A stretch of 47,757 bases of DNA from Candidatus Saccharimonadota bacterium (GCA_009787015.1 WRGU01000050.1:1-47757); one strand, 5' to 3'; shown: positions 1-7,993, numbered from the stretch's first letter. Numbers and translations are program-made. The notes: a model not told the origin generated them from the sequence alone.

Positions 1-10
1 CCCCCCCCAA

Positions 11-1630
11 ATGCCCGCATTCTCGCGCGAACAGCGTCGCCGGTACAACCAAGAAGTTCATCGCCAGGCGGGAAAAATGCGCGAAAGAGCTGCTTCTGAT
101 AGTATCTTTGAACTTTCTTCGACGTCGGGCATGGGAGAAGAAGAATTTAGACGACAGATCAGTCTGCCGCGCGATCGGATTAGTGCTTATCTTGGATTTT
201 ATCGTGATTATGGCGGCGATCTTGCTGTCACTGCCGATAAAAATATCTGGGCGACAGAAAGCCCGTCAATCGACAACGAAGCCAGAATCCAGGCGTATTT
301 CGACAAAGAATCCGCGTTATCGCCAGAAGCGTTGCGCGAGGTTATTCTGTCGCCAGTTTATCTGTTCGATACGTCGGTGGAATGCGCGGTGCATGATATT
401 AAATCTGAACCGGGTGATGATAATATCCCCACATTAACCGGTGCGTTATTATCGGCGGAATTGCAATATGCATTGGACGGCGAGGAATATACAGCGGAGG
501 ATCGCGAGCGGTTGCGCATACGTGCTTTCACGGTGCTGTCCTATACCAACAGCTATAAAACTCTGCTTATCGCTCAACCCGCTACGCATAGTATGGACGA
601 TCAGGCTTGGACGGACGGCACGGTGCGTCGGATTTTTTACGGCAGCCAAAGCAGGCGAGAAAACGAAAATCTGAAAATTTGGGACGTTCGCCACGCCGGT
701 GTGGTTGGTGTAGCGAAAAAATCTTGCGTAAATGTCGATGAATCCCGAATCGATGAACTGCACCAGATGGTTGCGGATTTACGGGAGTGGCACGACAAAT
801 ACGACGATAAACCTGAAAATGTACCCGATCAAAAGATGGTTTGGATCAACGGCGCACAGGCGGAAAACCAGGAGGCCTTTGATCACAATTTGCACATAGG
901 TCGGTTGCTGCTTACCTACGGCTTTCTGATCGACAAACGTACGCGTCAGTGGAAAGCAAGTTTGCCAGAGGTAGAGGGCTTGGTTGAGGCGCTGGAATTT
1001 ATTCATACCGCCGCACAACCCGAAATGCAGAAGAATATCGCTGCTGCCGAAAAGATGTACGGCGAGCGTATCACGAAAATCGAGAACGATGCCGAAGCGG
1101 CACATCAAGCCAGGATGGAGATTGCCGAAAAGGCTAGACTGGAAAAACTCGAATGGCAAGAACTATTACGCCAAGAAGCTGAAGAAGAAAGACAGCGCGC
1201 TATTCAGGAACAAGAGGAAGAGGCTCGACGCATCGCCCAGGAAGCCGAAGAGGACGCCGAACTGGCACGCCTGATTGCAGAGGACGAAACCAGCGCCGCT
1301 GCCATAGTACGAAAGAGTGAAGTTGAACGTTCGCGCACCGCACGAAGACTTCAAAGAATCGAGGACGTCAGACAGGGGGCGTTAAGAAGAGATCAGAAAA
1401 AACAGGAGACAGAAGCCCGCCGGCTCGCCGAACAGGAACGCGAACGTCGCGAAGCCGCCGAGGCGGAAGCAGCCAGGAAGCGGCGCCAAGCATACGAAGA
1501 CGAAATGGCAAACATAGGTAAAGATTGGCAAAAAGAATTGGATTTCGCCGACTTGCACGAAATGGAACAGATGCTTGCCAGCGTGTCTATGCCCTGGCTG
1601 AACAAGAAAGATGATGAGAAGCAGGATTAA
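11..1630 (+). CDS. Hypothetical protein, coiled-coil C-terminus (paralog 1)
   Basis: I do not recognise this 539-residue protein. It has no signal peptide or membrane segment, so it is probably cytoplasmic. Roughly residues 40-345 look globular; about 350-500 is a very charged Glu/Arg/Ala-rich helix that should form a long coiled coil; a short tail with a WQKELDFADL-like motif follows. The next gene is a paralog: both share an N-terminal segment, a 'LSPxYxFDT' motif, a 'DGxxxEDRERxxxR' motif, a 'DGTxxRxxYG' motif and the W-x-x-x-L-x-D-L tail. The start is the first ATG after the window edge, so an upstream start outside the window cannot be excluded. No function is assigned. Confidence 0.75.
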   Translation: MPAFSREQRRRYNQEVHRQAGKMRERAASDSIFELSSTSGMGEEEFRRQISLPRDRISAYLGFYRDYGGDLAVTADKNIWATESPSIDNEARIQAYFDKESALSPEALREVILSPVYLFDTSVECAVHDIKSEPGDDNIPTLTGALLSAELQYALDGEEYTAEDRERLRIRAFTVLSYTNSYKTLLIAQPATHSMDDQAWTDGTVRRIFYGSQSRRENENLKIWDVRHAGVVGVAKKSCVNVDESRIDELHQMVADLREWHDKYDDKPENVPDQKMVWINGAQAENQEAFDHNLHIGRLLLTYGFLIDKRTRQWKASLPEVEGLVEALEFIHTAAQPEMQKNIAAAEKMYGERITKIENDAEAAHQARMEIAEKARLEKLEWQELLRQEAEEERQRAIQEQEEEARRIAQEAEEDAELARLIAEDETSAAAIVRKSEVERSRTARRLQRIEDVRQGALRRDQKKQETEARRLAEQERERREAAEAEAARKRRQAYEDEMANIGKDWQKELDFADLHEMEQMLASVSMPWLNKKDDEKQD

Positions 1631-1632
1631 AG

Positions 1633-3096
1633 ATGAAAGCATTAAAACACGAATCAGGCGAAATTATCCCCGCGGGAAAGTACAAGACCCCGCCCGCACC
1701 CGCCCTTGGCACGCCAGCGCTGAATTTATTGGTATTGAATCCTGGTGCCGCGAAGCCCGCAACCCCCTCCCTGGAGGACATATTGCGGGGATCCGATACG
1801 GATGTTGCAAAAAAGTTGGACCAGAAACCGCGTCCGTCGCGCGACGCTCGCCGCCGGTACAAGAACCACGCAATCCGCGAGCATAGCGCCCACTGTCAGC
1901 GCGCCAATAGCGATACCACCTATCGCTATGCCGCTATGTCGGGGATCACTGAAACTCAATTACAGGAGGAGATTTTTCGACCGCGCAGCGTTGTTATGGG
2001 CTATGTCGAACGCTGTCGCAGCCTCAACCTCGAGGAATCCGCGGATAAATGGGTGCCGAGAGAAACTATGGTTACGAGCGATGAAGGCGCTCTCGCGGAA
2101 ATCCGCACGAGCGCGTTGGACGGCGAAATGCGTGCGAGAATTTTATCGCCGGAATATGTTTTTGATACTGCACTCGCTACTGCTGTTGACACTATTAACG
2201 GAGTGAAAACTGAACCTGATGGCAGTTATACCCCGCCCACCGCGACCGGCAGCAGGTTATCGGAGGAGCTAGCCGCTGCCCTTGACGGTTTGAGCGACGA
2301 GGATCGCGAACGTGTTCAAATGCGCACGTTGCTAGTATTGGATCACGCGAATATTTTCGGGCTGGTGGCGACATCTATGGATATTATGAGCACCGAGGGT
2401 TCTGATGATCTGTTTCTGGACGGCACAATCAAACGTGAAGTTTATGGCGACCGCAGCAAAACGCCAAAGAAAGATGACAGCGAAAATTATAATTTTGACA
2501 CTGTCGGGATCGCCGGCATTGCCGAACGATCGTTCAAGAAGATTAATTGGGCTCCGAGCACCGAGTTACCTGTGATGCTTGCCGACATGCAAAAAGTCTT
2601 GGGCGAGTACCATGATGATATTACTAACATGCCGATGACTCTTCCAACTCATTTTGGCAACGACGCGAAGAGTAAAGCGCAAAACGTGCCGGCTTTTGCG
2701 CATAATCGACGTTTAGTCGAAATAAATTCCACTTTTTGCGCGTTGACGAGAGAAAAAGCAGGTGATGTTGATCATACTTGGCTGGCAACTCCCGCGGAAT
2801 TACAGGGGGTAATCGAAGCGATTGAGTTTATGCGCACTAAACAACCTGAATTAGAAGAAAGTATCAACGGTTTGAGTGCGAAATTTAACGAACGCGTTGC
2901 GGCGATCAAGGCGCGCATTGCCGAAGAAAACCGCATCATCGCCGAAACCGATCGCGAAACTCGCGAGGAAAAGGCGGCGCGGTTAGAGCTGCGCGAACGA
3001 GAGCGCGAAAATATGGCGAACGAGGGTTTTAATTGGCGCAATCAGGTAAGCCTAAATGATTTGGCTGACGTTTTTGGCGCGATGGGGTGGAAATAA
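1633..3096 (+). CDS. Hypothetical protein, coiled-coil C-terminus (paralog 2)
   Basis: Unrecognised 487-residue protein, homologous over most of its length to the preceding gene, 2 nt upstream; the two form a tandem duplication and almost certainly one operon. It differs by a Pro/Ala-rich N-terminal extension (about residues 15-60) and a shorter charged helix (about 400-460), and ends with a similar 'FNWRNQVSLNDL' tail. No signal peptide or transmembrane segment. There is no clear Shine-Dalgarno site before the ATG, so translation may depend on coupling to the upstream stop codon. Function unknown. Confidence 0.75.
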   Translation: MKALKHESGEIIPAGKYKTPPAPALGTPALNLLVLNPGAAKPATPSLEDILRGSDTDVAKKLDQKPRPSRDARRRYKNHAIREHSAHCQRANSDTTYRYAAMSGITETQLQEEIFRPRSVVMGYVERCRSLNLEESADKWVPRETMVTSDEGALAEIRTSALDGEMRARILSPEYVFDTALATAVDTINGVKTEPDGSYTPPTATGSRLSEELAAALDGLSDEDRERVQMRTLLVLDHANIFGLVATSMDIMSTEGSDDLFLDGTIKREVYGDRSKTPKKDDSENYNFDTVGIAGIAERSFKKINWAPSTELPVMLADMQKVLGEYHDDITNMPMTLPTHFGNDAKSKAQNVPAFAHNRRLVEINSTFCALTREKAGDVDHTWLATPAELQGVIEAIEFMRTKQPELEESINGLSAKFNERVAAIKARIAEENRIIAETDRETREEKAARLELRERERENMANEGFNWRNQVSLNDLADVFGAMGWK

Positions 3097-3100
3097 TAGC

Positions 3101-4045
3101 TTAAGTTATCGTTGGTTCTGTTTCGGGCTTTTGGGCGTTTTTTCTAAGCATGATGAAAAATATCGCTCCACTGACGATTGACATCGCCGCTAAAGCACCG
3201 AATACAATCCACAACCAATTAAAATCGTTGTTTTCCCTTGGCTTAGTGACGCCTCCTAGTTCTGTTATTTCGAGTTTTTCTTCGGGTTCGGCGACGATAT
3301 CAACGATATCGACGGGATCAGTAGAATCGACAGGATCGGTCGGATCTGGCATTTCTTTGATGGGAGTTTGTTTAATTTCAGGCGGCGTCTCTTTTGGGGG
3401 CGTTGCGGGAGCTGGCATGGTCGCGGTGGCATAGAGGTCAGCGCTTCCTGTGCCAGCGGACAAGGCAAAAATTCGATACTCATAGGTCTTGCCCGGCTCC
3501 ACCGCGGTGTCCACGTAGCTGTTCGAGGGCAACGCAACATCTGTTATGTGGCGCCATGCGCCAGCACCATCGGGTCGACGTTGTATTTGAGTTTTAGGGG
3601 CGTTGGCCGAATGGTTCGTCCACTTTAAGGTTATGCCGCTCGCGCCAGCCGTCGCCGTAAAGCCAGAGGGCGCAAACGGTATCGTGGTAATGGCAGGCTG
3701 ATTAGACCTTTCTGAATACCCGTCCACAGAAGAATAAGCCTGAACCATGTACGCATACGTCACACCTTCGGTGGTGGAGGTGTCGGTAAAGGTCGTGGTG
3801 TTCGCGGGAACTGTTCCTACCGGAGTCCACCCATCAGAGGTATTGTACAACTTTCGATAAATGGAAAAACGGGTTTCGTTGCTGGAGTTATCTGTCCAAG
3901 TTAGGACTACGTGCTGTCCGCTTCTTGCCAAGGACAGATTAGTCGGCGCAGCGGGCGTGGCGGCGAAAGCGGTTAGCGGCATTAGGAGCAACGCCGCTAG
4001 CATAGTGACAGGGGCTGCTGCCCACTTTTTTATTTGTTTATTCAT
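3101..4045 (-). CDS. Secreted, membrane-anchored fibronectin type III protein
   Basis: 314 residues. Residues 1-29 are a Sec signal peptide (basic start, hydrophobic core, AFAA cleavage site). Two fibronectin type III domains follow (about 33-120 and 126-212), recognisable from the LTWTDNS and LKWTNHS strands and the 'YxYxVxAYS' and 'YEYRIFALS' strands. A Pro/Asp-rich stalk (about 215-265) with repeated D-P-x-D units leads to a C-terminal transmembrane helix (about 276-302) and a short basic tail. It is thus a type I anchored surface adhesin-like protein. Its start overlaps the end of the upstream gene by 8 nt and is preceded by a GGAGG ribosome site, so the pair is an operon. Ligand unknown. 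Confidence 0.82.
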   Translation of the reverse strand: MNKQIKKWAAAPVTMLAALLLMPLTAFAATPAAPTNLSLARSGQHVVLTWTDNSSNETRFSIYRKLYNTSDGWTPVGTVPANTTTFTDTSTTEGVTYAYMVQAYSSVDGYSERSNQPAITTIPFAPSGFTATAGASGITLKWTNHSANAPKTQIQRRPDGAGAWRHITDVALPSNSYVDTAVEPGKTYEYRIFALSAGTGSADLYATATMPAPATPPKETPPEIKQTPIKEMPDPTDPVDSTDPVDIVDIVAEPEEKLEITELGGVTKPRENNDFNWLWIVFGALAAMSIVSGAIFFIMLRKNAQKPETEPTIT

Positions 4046-4628
4046 TGTAAGCCTCCATTAATGTCGCGCCGCCGAATTCATAAGTTAACCATTCATCATT
4101 GCCTAAATCGGCGATTTTGATATTAAGTCGTTTATCGTTAAAATTGCTGACATCAACAGAAACCGTCACCGCTCTTTCCGGTCTCTCATCGTTCATTTCG
4201 GTTGCCGGGCGAAAGGGGATCAGTATGGTAAATTCGACTTCATTCTTCCTGACTGCACGGGCGCCGATTATTTTGCCCTGCATACCATATTCAGTCTGGT
4301 ACAGACCATAATAGATCGCGGGTGCACCGCCAATGGATGTAAAACCTACGAAGTTGTTGCCCGAAATCCAGAAATCAGAAAGTTGGGAATGCAGATTATT
4401 CAGCGCCGTTTGATCAGGCAAAGCGGCAATCAGAGCGGGCAGATCGGTGTTATCCGAAGTATTGTCACCGGTTTGCGAAGTGTCGGGGTTGTCGTTATTA
4501 TTGTTATTGTTCGGCGCGCTCGTTTTGCCGCCAGTCAGCAAAATAACCAACACAACTATCGCCCCCAGCGCCGCAACCGCGCATATGCCAGCTACTAGCT
4601 TTTCTTTTATAGATAATTTCTTCGACAT
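4038..4628 (-). CDS. Single-pass membrane protein with extracytoplasmic domain
   Basis: 196-residue protein of unknown function. A short basic N-terminus, one hydrophobic helix (about 10-32), an Asn/Asp/Thr-rich low-complexity linker (about 38-65), then a globular domain of about 130 residues. It would sit in the membrane with most of the protein outside. A strong AAGGAGGGTG ribosome site precedes the ATG. It is the first gene of a two-gene operon with the fibronectin protein, so the two probably act together at the cell surface. Confidence 0.75.
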   Translation of the reverse strand: MSKKLSIKEKLVAGICAVAALGAIVVLVILLTGGKTSAPNNNNNNDNPDTSQTGDNTSDNTDLPALIAALPDQTALNNLHSQLSDFWISGNNFVGFTSIGGAPAIYYGLYQTEYGMQGKIIGARAVRKNEVEFTILIPFRPATEMNDERPERAVTVSVDVSNFNDKRLNIKIADLGNDEWLTYEFGGATLMEAYNE

Positions 4629-4661
4629 CTCACCCTCCTTTATGATTATGCTTCAATGACA

Positions 4662-4690
4662 ATTATAGCACTTTTTTGAAAACAACAAAA
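4662..4690 (-). promoter_or_regulatory. Promoter of the two-gene surface-protein operon
   Basis: On the minus strand a consensus TATAAT -10 box (4662-4667) lies about 15-17 nt from a weak TTG-rich -35 region near 4682-4690. It leaves a leader of about 25-30 nt with the AAGGAGGG ribosome site. Seen directly; start site inferred. Confidence 0.55.
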
Positions 4691-4730
4691 CTGCATTAAA
4701 AAAACGGAACATACTCGATCTAATTTGTCT

Positions 4731-4755
4731 GGCAACACACGTCACCTATACTGTC
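4731..4755 (+). repeat. Island boundary motif, copy A
   Basis: Contains ACGTCANNTATACTGTC (4739-4755), also found at 40850-40866 in the same orientation and at 7791-7807 inverted. Copies A and C also share GGCAACAC just upstream. Each copy lies next to a TGCACCC tandem array and at the edge of an accessory island. It could be a recombination or element-end site; because it contains TATACT it could also be a promoter reading into the array. Confidence 0.6.
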
Positions 4756-4776
4756 AACTATCATCCGCTCCGTTAC

Positions 4777-4917
4777 TGCACCCAATTGCTGAATTAACCG
4801 CGCCAATAAGAACAATCCTTGCACCTAAGTGTTGAACTAACCATCCGCAGGAAAATCGCTTTGCACCCAAGTGCTGAATTAACCGAAAGGCTGTGCACCC
4901 AACCCGAACGGGCCTCG
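4777..4917 (+). repeat. TGCACCC tandem repeat array A
   Basis: Four units start with TGCACC(C/T) at 4777, 4820, 4862 and 4894, giving periods of 43, 42 and 32 nt. The first three continue with a second conserved box close to AAGTGTTGAAYYAACC, followed by about 19 nt of unrelated sequence. Array C at 40888 has nearly the same spacing (43, 41, 32) but different intervening sequence. The gene-free stretch from 4629 to 5032 holds this array, the boundary motif, the promoter above and the hairpin below. Confidence 0.7.
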
Positions 4918-4989
4918 CTCATTGCAGCCGCCTATACATAGTTTTCGGCTTTTAGCGATTTCGCCCAGCGACCCGGGGAAAGCACATTA

Positions 4990-5018
4990 AAAGCCTTGCG
5001 CGAATCCGGCAAGGCTTT
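4990..5018 (+). terminator. Hairpin, possible terminator
   Basis: Perfect 10-bp stem AAAGCCTTGC (4990-4999) with GCAAGGCTTT (5009-5018) and a 9-nt loop. The arms begin and end in A and T runs, so it could terminate transcription in either direction. It lies just before the breakpoint of the truncated gene at 5033. Confidence 0.5.
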
Positions 5019-5032
5019 GCGGGAATCATCAG

Positions 5033-5410
5033 AACGCCTATGCGCAATTTTGTAGCAAACTCTGCGACATGGCGAAGAAACAGCAGCGCGTGCTGGCAGT
5101 CGAGCGGGATGTGGATTCAGAGAAGTATGCTTTCCGCTGCTTTCTTCTGCGTTTGGGCTTCATCGGGGAGGAGTATGCGGTGTCCCGCAAAATCCTGCTA
5201 AAGAATCTCAGCGGCAATGGGTCGCATAGGAGTGGCAATGGCAAACCGCGTCAGTCATCGAAAACCTCGGAACTGACGGACAATGCCGACGATACGAGCA
5301 ATGAAAGCGAAGGTGCACAAGATGAACCGGGAGCAGGGCCAAATGCGAAGCCGAAACATCGCTTCATGAAGAAGCTGTTTGGCGCGCTCAAGTTGTTTGT
5401 TCTGAATTGA
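5033..5410 (+). pseudogene. 5'-truncated copy of the Firmicutes-type 'virulence protein' gene
   Basis: The 125 codons from 5033 match the last 125 codons of the intact gene at 42714-43547 almost residue for residue (AYAQFCSKLCDMAKKQQRV onward) and differ mainly in the acidic, low-complexity linker. Homology starts abruptly at the codon for Asn in AACGCCTATGCG; nothing like the first 150 residues lies upstream. An ATG at 5069 could start a 113-residue product, but it has no ribosome site. This is most simply a duplicated gene that lost its 5' part. Terminator and downstream gene order are also shared with the second copy. Confidence 0.75.
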
Positions 5411-5435
5411 AACTCCACCCACCCCACATTGGCAC

Positions 5436-5467
5436 ACAACGCCCGCCCGCAAGGCGGGCGTTGTGGT
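5436..5467 (+). terminator. Rho-independent terminator after the truncated gene
   Basis: A 12-bp GC-rich stem (5436-5447 with 5453-5464), loop CGCAA, then GGTTTT. The equivalent hairpin with the same CGCAA loop follows the intact homolog at 43572. Confidence 0.85.
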
Positions 5468-5482
5468 TTTACGAAAATATGC

Positions 5483-5600
5483 TATACTGTATATGCTCAC
5501 ATCCATTTAGGATTGCAATTTAATTTTACTCACGCAAACGGGCAACCATTGCACGATAATGAGTAAAATCCTATTTGGGTGTGAGCAACCAGCAATGGTT
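5483..5600 (+). ncRNA. Structured leader RNA (attenuator-like), copy 1
   Basis: A TATACT -10 box (5483-5488) places the RNA 5' end near 5494-5496. Stem P1 pairs 5496-5513 and 5522-5531 with 5560-5585, with about 20 or more base pairs, small mismatches and a bulge. Its loop holds GGGCAACCATTGC, which can pair over 13 bp with GCAATGGTTGCCC downstream (P2, about 5592-5604); P2 is followed by a T run. P1 and P2 interleave, so they form a pseudoknot or exclude each other as in an attenuator. The second copy at 43682 keeps both stems with compensatory changes. It precedes a small membrane protein gene. Confidence 0.68.
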
Positions 5601-5645
5601 GCCCTTTTATTTACGGGCGACCGCTTAAACGCCAAAGGAGGGCAA

Positions 5646-5993
5646 ATGGTTACAAATAATGACAACCCAAATAACTCAAGGAAGGAAATACTGGCTAGAT
5701 TCTTGTCGGCACTTATAGCAACACTAATTTGTTTTGGGACGCCGATGTTTTTACAACTCTTGGAAGCGTGCTCTTTGGCTGGCACTAACTGTCCTAGACC
5801 CTCTCGTTACAAGATTATAGGCACTGGTGCGATATGGTTTGGCATTCTGTCGCCCTTCGTATTTCTGGGTTGCTATAGACTACTGTGCAAAATGCAACGC
5901 ATTACTTCTGGTCTTAAGCTGCGTAAGTTTTTATTAGTGTGCGGAGTAGTGGAGGCTTGTGTTATCTTTTGTATATACATTTTGTGGTTCTAG
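5646..5993 (+). CDS. Small two/three-helix membrane protein (leader-RNA-linked)
   Basis: 115 residues with hydrophobic segments near 19-38, 55-78 and 94-113 and a conserved 'PFVFLGCYRLL' motif. The ATG at 5646 has an excellent AAAGGAGGG site. The homolog at 43825-44127 shares the FVFxGCYRLL motif, a Cys-containing loop between the first helices, and the whole upstream leader. Function unknown. Its separate promoter and structured leader suggest regulated expression. It is unrelated by strand to the caspase-like ORF downstream. Confidence 0.7.
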   Translation: MVTNNDNPNNSRKEILARFLSALIATLICFGTPMFLQLLEACSLAGTNCPRPSRYKIIGTGAIWFGILSPFVFLGCYRLLCKMQRITSGLKLRKFLLVCGVVEACVIFCIYILWF

Positions 5994-6005
5994 ATGCTTA
6001 GCGAA

Positions 6006-7469
6006 CTACTTTAACACCACATTATCGATCAATGCTGCCGAATCATAAATTGCATCACCCCGGTCAAAAACCAAAAATCGCAATGTGACAAACTGATTGC
6101 GATATGGTGTCATGTCAATCGTAATGGTTTTCCATCCGGTTTGCCAAGCAGGACGTCCATTATCTTGACCTTGGGTAAGTTTGAACCCTAAAACAGGCAA
6201 CCAATCGGATGTGTTGACCGATTCATAGACAATCTCTTCAAGCACATTTCCACCAGCATCTAAAATTTGAGCAATAAATGTATCGTCATATTGACTGCCG
6301 ACAAATTCCGGAGGCTCCTCCGAAACCATGTTGTAGTTAAAAGTCAGGGTCTTTGCGCTGCTGGAGGGTTTGAAAGGTTGCTGCATAACACTCCCCTGGG
6401 TTGCTCCGCTAAAACTGGAAATATAGTCGTCTTTTGCGGCTCCGATGCCCGTGGACAGCATAGCCATCATTACGCCATGCGTCGGGGTTAATTCACCTAG
6501 CTTTGAAATGACACGAACATCAGCGAAGCTTTTCCATTCCAGAGGCTTTTTTGAGTCAAAGAAAGAGAAAGTCTCAAAACTGCAATTTTTTAGCTCTGTA
6601 TGATATAGCGTGGCAGATGAAGTGCCTCTAAACAATGGATATGCGGCAGGCTTACTGCCCCAGCCAAGAAAACCGCCAGGATTTCCCCCATCATTCGCTC
6701 CGTTTTGCTTCTTGACCGTGTCAAACGCATTTTGCGCTGTTTTTCCGTCAATCAGCTCACTAATATAACACCACATAAATTGACGAGCGTAGGCGGAATT
6801 CACAGAATTATGGAACCCTACAACCGCTTTTGCGGAACGGCTTAAAAATGCATCTGCAAAAGACTCCACAATATTGTCATCTTTCCCCATGAACTGACAG
6901 GATTCCGAAAAGATAAAACTGTTGCTAAAGGCAGTCGCGCTATATGAAGCCCTAATCAAAGATGGAAGCACAGCATACGTTTTACCTAATTCGTCACAAG
7001 AAAACCCTATAACCCTGTTCTGTTTTATGTCGATGGTATAATCTTTGTCCTTCGTGCTACTTCTGACTTCATTTAGCAGCCATATCGGATCAGCAATTGA
7101 ACTATAATACTCGCCATGACCGGCAAATACAATTACTTCATACTTATCAAGATTCTTTATATCTTTCACGGTTACATCTGTGTCAATTGTTGTCTTCAAG
7201 CCTTTGGCGTTTAAGTCTTCTTGATATACTGGGTAGGGAGTTCGTCTTTCAGGCGTATTTTCAAAGGCGTTCAAAATAATCGCTTCACCGATATTGGCAG
7301 ATGCGGACTGGACGTTGGTTGCTATGACCGCTGTAGGTTCTAAATTAACTCCGGCAGTAATGAATGGAACATAATATTTGAACGCGATCTTTTGAATATG
7401 AAAACGGCTAGCATGGTTATCAGTAGCAACAAGAATCCAATCTGAATTTGCTAGGACAACAGGGGAAAA
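6006..7469 (-). pseudogene. Start-less caspase/C25-like ORF with a ThiF-like N-terminal remnant
   Basis: The reading frame is open from the TGA at 7472-7470 to its stop at 6006 (487 codons) but has no ATG or GTG; the first possible start is TTG at 7274. The part encoded by about 7340-7469 resembles the middle of a ThiF/E1-type adenylyltransferase ('ILVATDNHASRF', then 'VPFITAGVNL'). From about 7337 the protein looks like a clan CD (caspase/gingipain-like) peptidase, with a putative catalytic His in 'VIVFAGHGEYY' and Cys in 'FSESCQF', then a C-terminal beta-rich domain (about 200 residues). The simplest reading is a 5'-truncated, possibly chimeric remnant; the ThiF match is a judgement from motif alone. 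Confidence 0.55.
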
Positions 7470-7477
7470 TCACAGAG

Positions 7478-7500
7478 GTCGCCTGATGAGGGCGGCTTTT
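7478..7500 (+). terminator. Hairpin with T run
   Basis: GTCGCC (7478-7483) pairs with GGCGGC (7491-7496) around a 7-nt loop and is followed by TTTT. It points along the plus strand, although no plus-strand gene ends just before it, consistent with rearranged sequence. Confidence 0.4.
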
Positions 7501-7529
7501 GCTTGCCCTGTTTTTACAGAAACCAGCCG

Positions 7530-7690
7530 GTCAGTTAGATTCATTCAGTAGTTGGGTGCAGGTTCAATCGGTTCGTTCAGTAGTTGCTTTCTTGTGGGTG
7601 CATGGGCGGTCGGTTCGTTCAACAGTTGCCCTCAAGGTGGGTGCAACCGGCTTCGGTTCGTTCAGCAGTAACCCCCTGCGCTGCGGGTCT
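7530..7690 (-). repeat. TGCACCC tandem repeat array B (inverted)
   Basis: On the minus strand TGCACCC starts at 7645, 7602 and 7560 (periods 43 and 42). The second box, close to CAACTGTTGAACGAACCG, is present in each, in two units after an 8-9-nt variable stretch. A further box-2 copy at about 7655-7677 lacks TGCACCC. Orientation is opposite to arrays A and C. Together with the boundary motif and two hairpins this fills the gene-free stretch 7470-7814. Confidence 0.68.
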
Positions 7691-7751
7691 GGCAGAGCAA
7701 CGGGCGCGCTGAAGCCCCTGAATCCGCCCCGCCGCCTGCCCCCGAAAACCA

Positions 7752-7778
7752 AAAAGACCCCCTATACGAGGGTCTTTT
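7752..7778 (-). terminator. Terminator of the tRNA transcript
   Basis: AAAAGACCC and GGGTCTTTT form a 9-bp stem; read on the minus strand it ends in a T run. It lies 37 nt past the 3' end of tRNA-Leu and could work in both directions. Confidence 0.75.
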
Positions 7779-7790
7779 CGGATACTGACT

Positions 7791-7807
7791 GACAGTATAT
7801 GTGACGT
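7791..7807 (-). repeat. Island boundary motif, copy B (inverted)
   Basis: Minus-strand ACGTCANNTATACTGTC, inverted relative to copy A at 4739. It sits 7 nt beyond the CCA end of tRNA-Leu, a common place for element integration, and with copy A encloses 3.07 kb of accessory DNA. Confidence 0.6.
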
Positions 7808-7814
7808 CTGTTTA

Positions 7815-7901
7815 TGGTGGGCACGGAGAGACTTGAACTCTCACGTCACGAGTGACACATGCACCTCAAGCATGCCTGTCTACCAATTCCAGCACGCGCC
7901 C
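7815..7901 (-). tRNA. tRNA-Leu (anticodon GAG)
   Basis: 87-nt gene with acceptor GGGCGCG paired to CGTGCCC (one G-U), discriminator A and encoded CCA, a long variable arm typical of class II tRNAs, a GTTCAAGTC T-arm, and an anticodon stem CATGC/GCATG enclosing TTGAGGT, giving anticodon GAG. Confidence 0.93.
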
Positions 7902-7917
7902 GTGTGGTGAAGTGATT

Positions 7918-7993
7918 TGGTCGGGGTGATCCGACTTGAACGGACGACCTCAGCGTCCCGAACGCTGCGCGCTACCAACTGCGCCACACCCCG
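7918..7993 (-). tRNA. tRNA-Pro (anticodon CGG)
   Basis: 76-nt gene with acceptor CGGGGTG/CACCCCG and encoded CCA, anticodon stem CAGCG/CGCTG around TTCGGGA (anticodon CGG), and a GTTCAAGTC T-arm. It lies 16 nt upstream of tRNA-Leu on the same strand, probably co-transcribed. Confidence 0.93.

Noticed and set aside
4777-4917. CRISPR array formed by the TGCACCC repeats
   Set aside because: Only three or four units, the conserved part is imperfect and in two boxes, intervals include a 32-nt step, and the arrays sit far from cas genes beside mobile islands.
4731-7807. Insertion sequence with its own transposase
   Set aside because: No DDE, HUH or recombinase gene lies between the inverted motifs; only the geometry suggests mobility.
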